From NCBI GenBank assembly GCA_023412475.1, contig JAEYNR010000019.1:1-9422 (forward strand): 9,422 nt of DNA. Direction: 5' to 3'. Shown one piece after another: positions 7,085 through 9,422 of this stretch; the first letter of the stretch is position 1; each line of letters opens with the position of its first letter. The translations under genes were made by a program, and so were the position numbers. This DNA is from Fibrobacterota bacterium. Its GTDB lineage: Bacteria > Fibrobacterota > Chitinivibrionia > Chitinivibrionales > Chitinispirillaceae. The notes beneath the pieces are model-generated. The model did no database searches and had not been told where the DNA came from. It worked only from the letters and a program-made list of their open reading frames with translations.

Positions 7085-8140
7085 TTACATTCCCTCATTT
7101 TTACTCACTCCAGCCGAACTGAAGGTTGCCATCTGATGGTAGCAATTCATCGCCTGAGAGATGATCTGCATGGCAAGAACCGAGCCAGTACCTTCTCCCA
7201 AACGCATATCAAGGCATAGTATTGGTTGTATACTACACATGCTCAGAAATCCATTGTGAAATGACTCTGCAGATGAATGGGCGAAATATAGATAGTCTTT
7301 TACATCCGGAGCCATTTTCAACGCTACCAGAGCTGCTGATGATGCAATGAATCCATCGACTACCACTGGAACTCTTTTCATTGCAGAACCCAGGCAGAAT
7401 CCGGTCATTGCTGCAATTTCAAGACCGCCGAGTCTCTGAAGAGCATCAAAAGGTGTCTTGTCCCATTTCGCCCGATGAAACTGAACCGATTCACTGATAA
7501 CTATCTTCTTATTTTCTAGTAGTTTACCAGTAGCTCCCGTCCCAGGGCCAACAGTCAAATCCGGATTAATATCCAGAAGAAGCGAATAGAGAGCTGAGGC
7601 TGGAGATGAATTACCGATGCCCATTTCACCGATACCAGCAAGATCATAATCTGATCGCATAGCAAGCTTGATTCCCGTTTTGATTGCTTCAGAGCACTGA
7701 GCGGTGGTCATTGCGTAATTGTCTTTGAAGCTTACAGTGCCCCGGCAAATCTTAGATTGGATTAACTGTGGATGTGCTTCGAAATCTGCATCAACACCCA
7801 TATCAACTACATGATAATTGATTCCGGCATTTTTGCACATAACACTTACTGCAGCTCCGCCGGTACACATATTGAGAACCATCTGCCGGGTGACATCTTT
7901 GGGGAAGGGTGCTACTCCATCACTGGTAATACCATGGTCGGCTGCAAAAGTGAAAAGACTCATTTTACTGATGTTTGCTGCTGCATCTGAGCGGCACAGG
8001 CAATACTGCATTACAAATTCTTCCAGTCTTCCCAGACTCCCCTTCGGTTTGGTCAGATCGTCAAGCTTTGTTTGGATTTCTATGGATAGAGCAGCATTTG
8101 CAGTGGGTTTTATTTTGTGTAAGATTGATTTAAGATCCAT
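7085..8140 (-). CDS. cobT: Nicotinate-nucleotide-dimethylbenzimidazole phosphoribosyltransferase CobT
   Basis: CobT transfers phosphoribose from nicotinate mononucleotide to a lower-ligand base, usually 5,6-dimethylbenzimidazole, giving alpha-ribazole phosphate for the nucleotide loop of cobalamin. The 351-residue product has the normal length. Family segments are LTKPKGSLGRLEEF (29-42), FAADHGITSDGVAPFP (65-80), MCTGGAAVSVM (91-101), GIGEMGIGNSSPASAL (169-184) and MRLGEGTGSVLAM (312-324), with E316 as the likely catalytic base. The ATG at 8140 is chosen because AGGAG (8153-8149) sits 8 bases upstream; an in-frame ATG at 8212 would add 24 unrelated residues and lacks such a site. The gene is alone on its strand, convergent with cbiB, and behind a cobalamin riboswitch. 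Its last part is duplicated downstream as a pseudogene. Confidence 0.95.
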   Translation of the reverse strand: MDLKSILHKIKPTANAALSIEIQTKLDDLTKPKGSLGRLEEFVMQYCLCRSDAAANISKMSLFTFAADHGITSDGVAPFPKDVTRQMVLNMCTGGAAVSVMCKNAGINYHVVDMGVDADFEAHPQLIQSKICRGTVSFKDNYAMTTAQCSEAIKTGIKLAMRSDYDLAGIGEMGIGNSSPASALYSLLLDINPDLTVGPGTGATGKLLENKKIVISESVQFHRAKWDKTPFDALQRLGGLEIAAMTGFCLGSAMKRVPVVVDGFIASSAALVALKMAPDVKDYLYFAHSSAESFHNGFLSMCSIQPILCLDMRLGEGTGSVLAMQIISQAMNCYHQMATFSSAGVSKNEGM

Positions 8141-8263
8141 AGTTTCATCTCCTTTTGATAAATATTTACAAATGCATTTGATTCCTAATAAATCTAAACC
8201 TGGATCGGACAATAGCGCAAAATCCCACTACATATGAGATCTAAAGAATTGTTCCGATTTAGG

Positions 8264-8309
8264 AAAAAAAAGGTTTCGGCAAATTCCATAAAAGAAATTT
8301 ACCGAAACC
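8264..8309 (-). terminator. Intrinsic terminator between the riboswitch and cobT (expression platform)
   Basis: On the minus strand a 5' arm at 8309-8294 (GGUUUCGGUAAAUUUC) pairs with 8286-8272 (GAAUUUGCCGAAACC). The stem has about 14 pairs including one U-G wobble, the loop is 7 bases (8293-8287), and eight U residues (8271-8264) follow. It lies about 20 bases after the riboswitch core and 124 bases before the cobT start. It is therefore very probably the switch by which bound cobalamin stops transcription before cobT. I did not identify a convincing competing antiterminator by eye. Confidence 0.88.
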
Positions 8310-8329
8310 CTTTACCATCAGATTTCTGC

Positions 8330-8500
8330 ATGTTCTCAAGGACGTCTTCTGACTTGCGGGATCAGGCTCGACCTTTAACCTTCCCAGGGGAGTTTGGTGA
8401 AAAATATTCTCCCGAAGTGGTTTATATTCGAAAAAGTCGATACCCGCTTACAGCGGCGGGACCGTCACGGTTTTACACCGCGTTCCGTTTCCTGAGGACT
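8330..8500 (-). promoter_or_regulatory. Cobalamin (adenosylcobalamin-type) riboswitch controlling cobT
   Basis: Read on the minus strand, the core carries the conserved signatures in order: GGAAACGGAACGCGGTG at the 5' side, then ACCGTGACGGTCCCGCC and CGCTGTAAGCGGG (to about 8443), CCACTTCGGG (from 8420), GGGAAGGTT (8385-8377), GAGCCTGATC (from 8369), and the B12 box AAGTCAGAAGAC (8355-8344). Outer segments CTCAGGA (8496-8490) and TCCTTGAG (8342-8335) can close the P1-like stem with one bulge. The element lies between a good promoter and an intrinsic terminator in front of cobT, so cobalamin should repress cobT by early termination. Confidence 0.93.
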
Positions 8501-8506
8501 AAGAAA

Positions 8507-8535
8507 ATATAATAGTCATTAAGCACGAAGGTCAA
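8507..8535 (-). promoter_or_regulatory. Promoter of the riboswitch-cobT transcript
   Basis: On the minus strand TTGACC (8535-8530) and TTATAT (8512-8507) are separated by 17 bases; TATATT, one base further on, is an equally good -10. Transcription would begin near 8500, right at the first base pairs of the riboswitch, which supports the call. Confidence 0.7.
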
Positions 8536-8603
8536 CAGTATTTAAAGAGCAACTTGGGTGGTTTTTGCTGGAAAGGGCTTCTTTGGGGAGGGAGGAGGAA
8601 ACT

Positions 8604-8663
8604 ATGGAACGAAGGAAAGGCTTTGATCGATCCTACTATGGTGTATGTGAGAGGTTAATTTAG
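8604..8663 (+). CDS. Possible 19-residue small ORF with a strong ribosome-binding site
   Basis: An ATG at 8604 is preceded by GGGAGGAGGAAACT, which contains AGGAGG with a 5-base spacer, the strongest Shine-Dalgarno site in the window. The frame encodes MERRKGFDRSYYGVCERLI and stops at 8661-8663. It is charged, has no membrane helix and matches nothing I know. No clear promoter was found upstream. It could be a genuine small protein, a leader peptide, the start of a gene truncated by mutation, or a purine-rich coincidence. Confidence 0.25.
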   Translation: MERRKGFDRSYYGVCERLI

Positions 8664-8691
8664 TGAGAAGGTACTTTGTAGATCGAAAATC

Positions 8692-8826
8692 GGGCCTGTC
8701 CCATCAATTTTGCCATAGGATTCTTTCAGCTATGGTTTTCTTGAGCGAAATAGGAAATGCTGGGCAGTAGGAAACAATTTTTGCTGTGAGATATAGGGCC
8801 TAATGAGCACTGGGGACGGAGGAAAC
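8692..8826. repeat. REP-like motif pair in opposite orientation
   Basis: GGGCCTGTCCCA (8692-8703) and TGGGGACGGAGGAAAC (8811-8826) are imperfect inverted partners enclosing about 107 bases. The second closely matches TGGGGACGGGGGAAC at 6727 and 7056. The layout resembles the 1366-1554 element but with poorer arms. Confidence 0.4.
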
Positions 8827-9222
8827 AAAAAGGACGCAAAGGTGCATGATTTCTGGCCTCATAATTAAGACTGCATCTTAAAGATATTGGTTAGAAAACT
8901 GGGGTATCTGATCAAAAAATTAAAGGCTATCAATCAGTTGAATTTCCTCCCAAGCCATCTAAATTAAGATCTATCTCAATTATCCTCAAATTTTTAACAC
9001 AAGGTTAATCGAACCCTGCCGCATAAATCATTTATTAGGAAATACCTTGAGCAGCATTCTTTCGAGTGCAGGAGATTTGTAAAGCAGCAAAGCAGATCAG
9101 GGCAAAGAAAGCAGATTTTCTAAACGAAAGCTTTGTACTAATATTTAATGCATGATGGAAGGCGGCGATAATCGACAAATCAGATAAATTGAAATTAAAC
9201 AGTTTAACGGATAGATGATTTC

Positions 9223-9422
9223 TTAGCATACAGGTAATACCATGCCTTTTTTCTTAGCAATTTTCTTCCCCAGTTTTGCCATCCTACACACTGCTGTACT
9301 GGTTATGTTTAGTATTGCCGCAGTGCTTAAAGTTGTCATCTCCAGAACCGTAACCGCAAAATAGCAATAGAGTTTTCGGGCATCTGAGAGCGCGTTCATT
9401 CTTCCCCTTGTTTTTATCTCTT
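9223..9422 (-). CDS. C-terminal end of a second REP-associated Y1 transposase (partial, runs off the right edge)
   Basis: Leftward translation from the window edge gives 65 residues in one open frame: EIKTRGRMNALSDARKLYCY, then FAVTVLEMTTLSTAAILNI, then TSTAVCRMAKLGKKIAKKKG, and a short tail before TAA at 9225-9223. This aligns with the C-terminal DnaA_C-like region of the transposase at 321-1283: both have ELK/EIK, RGRMN, an AR..(F/Y)CY segment and VLE. The sequence is in the size and register expected for the last domain of such a protein. The Y1 catalytic domain would lie beyond 9422. The two copies share only about a third of residues here, so they are not a recent duplication. Confidence 0.75.
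   Translation of the reverse strand, partial: EIKTRGRMNALSDARKLYCYFAVTVLEMTTLSTAAILNITSTAVCRMAKLGKKIAKKKGMVLPVC

Larger units (their letters stand above)
8536..9222. other. Long intergenic region, mostly without recognisable genes
   Basis: Besides the possible 19-residue ORF, I see two REP-like motifs in opposite orientation, GGGCCTGTCCCA (8692-8703) and TGGGGACGGAGGAAAC (8811-8826). There is also a weak hairpin, CCATAG (8713-8718) with CTATGG (8730-8735) followed by four T. From 8830 to 9222 the sequence is AT-rich with no supported coding frame, tRNA or rRNA. It may be the eroded 3' flank of the transposase at the right edge. Confidence 0.5.

Noticed and set aside
8141..8212. N-terminal extension of CobT by 24 residues to an ATG at 8212
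   Set aside because: The added residues do not resemble the family, and the strong AGGAG site serves the ATG at 8140.
7818..8237. Rightward 139-residue open frame
   Set aside because: It is a shadow of cobT on the opposite strand, with no start signals of its own.
8234..8512. Rightward 92-residue open frame
   Set aside because: It is antisense to the riboswitch and terminator, whose conserved RNA motifs explain the sequence.
9000..9025. tRNA T-arm-like sequence on the minus strand (GGGTTCGATTAACC)
   Set aside because: The stem does not pair in the canonical T-arm register and no anticodon arm, acceptor stem or CCA-adjacent partner is present.
9035..9229. Leftward 64-residue open frame near the right edge
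   Set aside because: It overlaps the stop of the second transposase, has no ribosome site and no recognisable motif, and looks like chance openness in AT-rich DNA.
1..9422. CRISPR array or complete insertion sequence
   Set aside because: No regularly spaced identical repeats of CRISPR size and no IS with matched ends and target duplications were seen; the transposases are of the RAYT type.

Overview
The window is bacterial DNA of moderate to low GC. Its core is a cluster for the late steps of cobalamin (vitamin B12) synthesis, bordered on both sides by REP-associated tyrosine (Y1/HUH) transposase genes and by scattered short GGGAC/GTCCC motifs. The lineage cannot be fixed from the sequence. 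The transposase type, the motif style and the CobD-CobQ fusion would fit a Fibrobacterota- or deltaproteobacteria-like anaerobe, but that is a weak inference.

Left part (1-1637). The first 13 bases look like the start of a leftward gene that leaves the window, with a promoter and ribosome site behind it. A complete leftward Y1 transposase (321-1283) follows. Between it and the next gene is a 189-base element bounded by a perfect 14-bp inverted repeat (1366-1379 and 1541-1554).

Middle left (1574-2887). A strong sigma70-type promoter drives a two-gene unit: a small single-pass membrane protein of unknown function, overlapping by 4 bases a response regulator with an AraC-like DNA-binding tail.

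Cobalamin block (3086-8535). Rightward lie a fused CobD-CobQ protein (3086-5692) and CbiB (5692-6648). CobD would make aminopropanol phosphate, CobQ would make cobyric acid, and CbiB joins these two products. Converging on them is leftward cobT (8140-7085), which activates the lower-ligand base. cobT has a complete control leader: promoter, cobalamin riboswitch and an intrinsic terminator, giving expression that should fall when B12 is abundant. The fused gene and cbiB show no riboswitch. CobU, CobS and CobC are not in the window.

Between cbiB and cobT lies a decayed tandem copy of the last ~95 codons of cobT (6755-7034). Each copy is followed, on the cobT strand, by an almost identical 36-base hairpin plus GGGGACGG element. 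The non-coding element is better conserved than the gene fragment, which suggests that REP-like repeats shaped this junction.

Right part (8536-9422). About 700 bases hold no convincing gene except a possible 19-residue ORF with a strong ribosome site, two more REP-like motifs and a weak hairpin. At the right edge is the C-terminal end of a second leftward Y1 transposase, divergent from the first.
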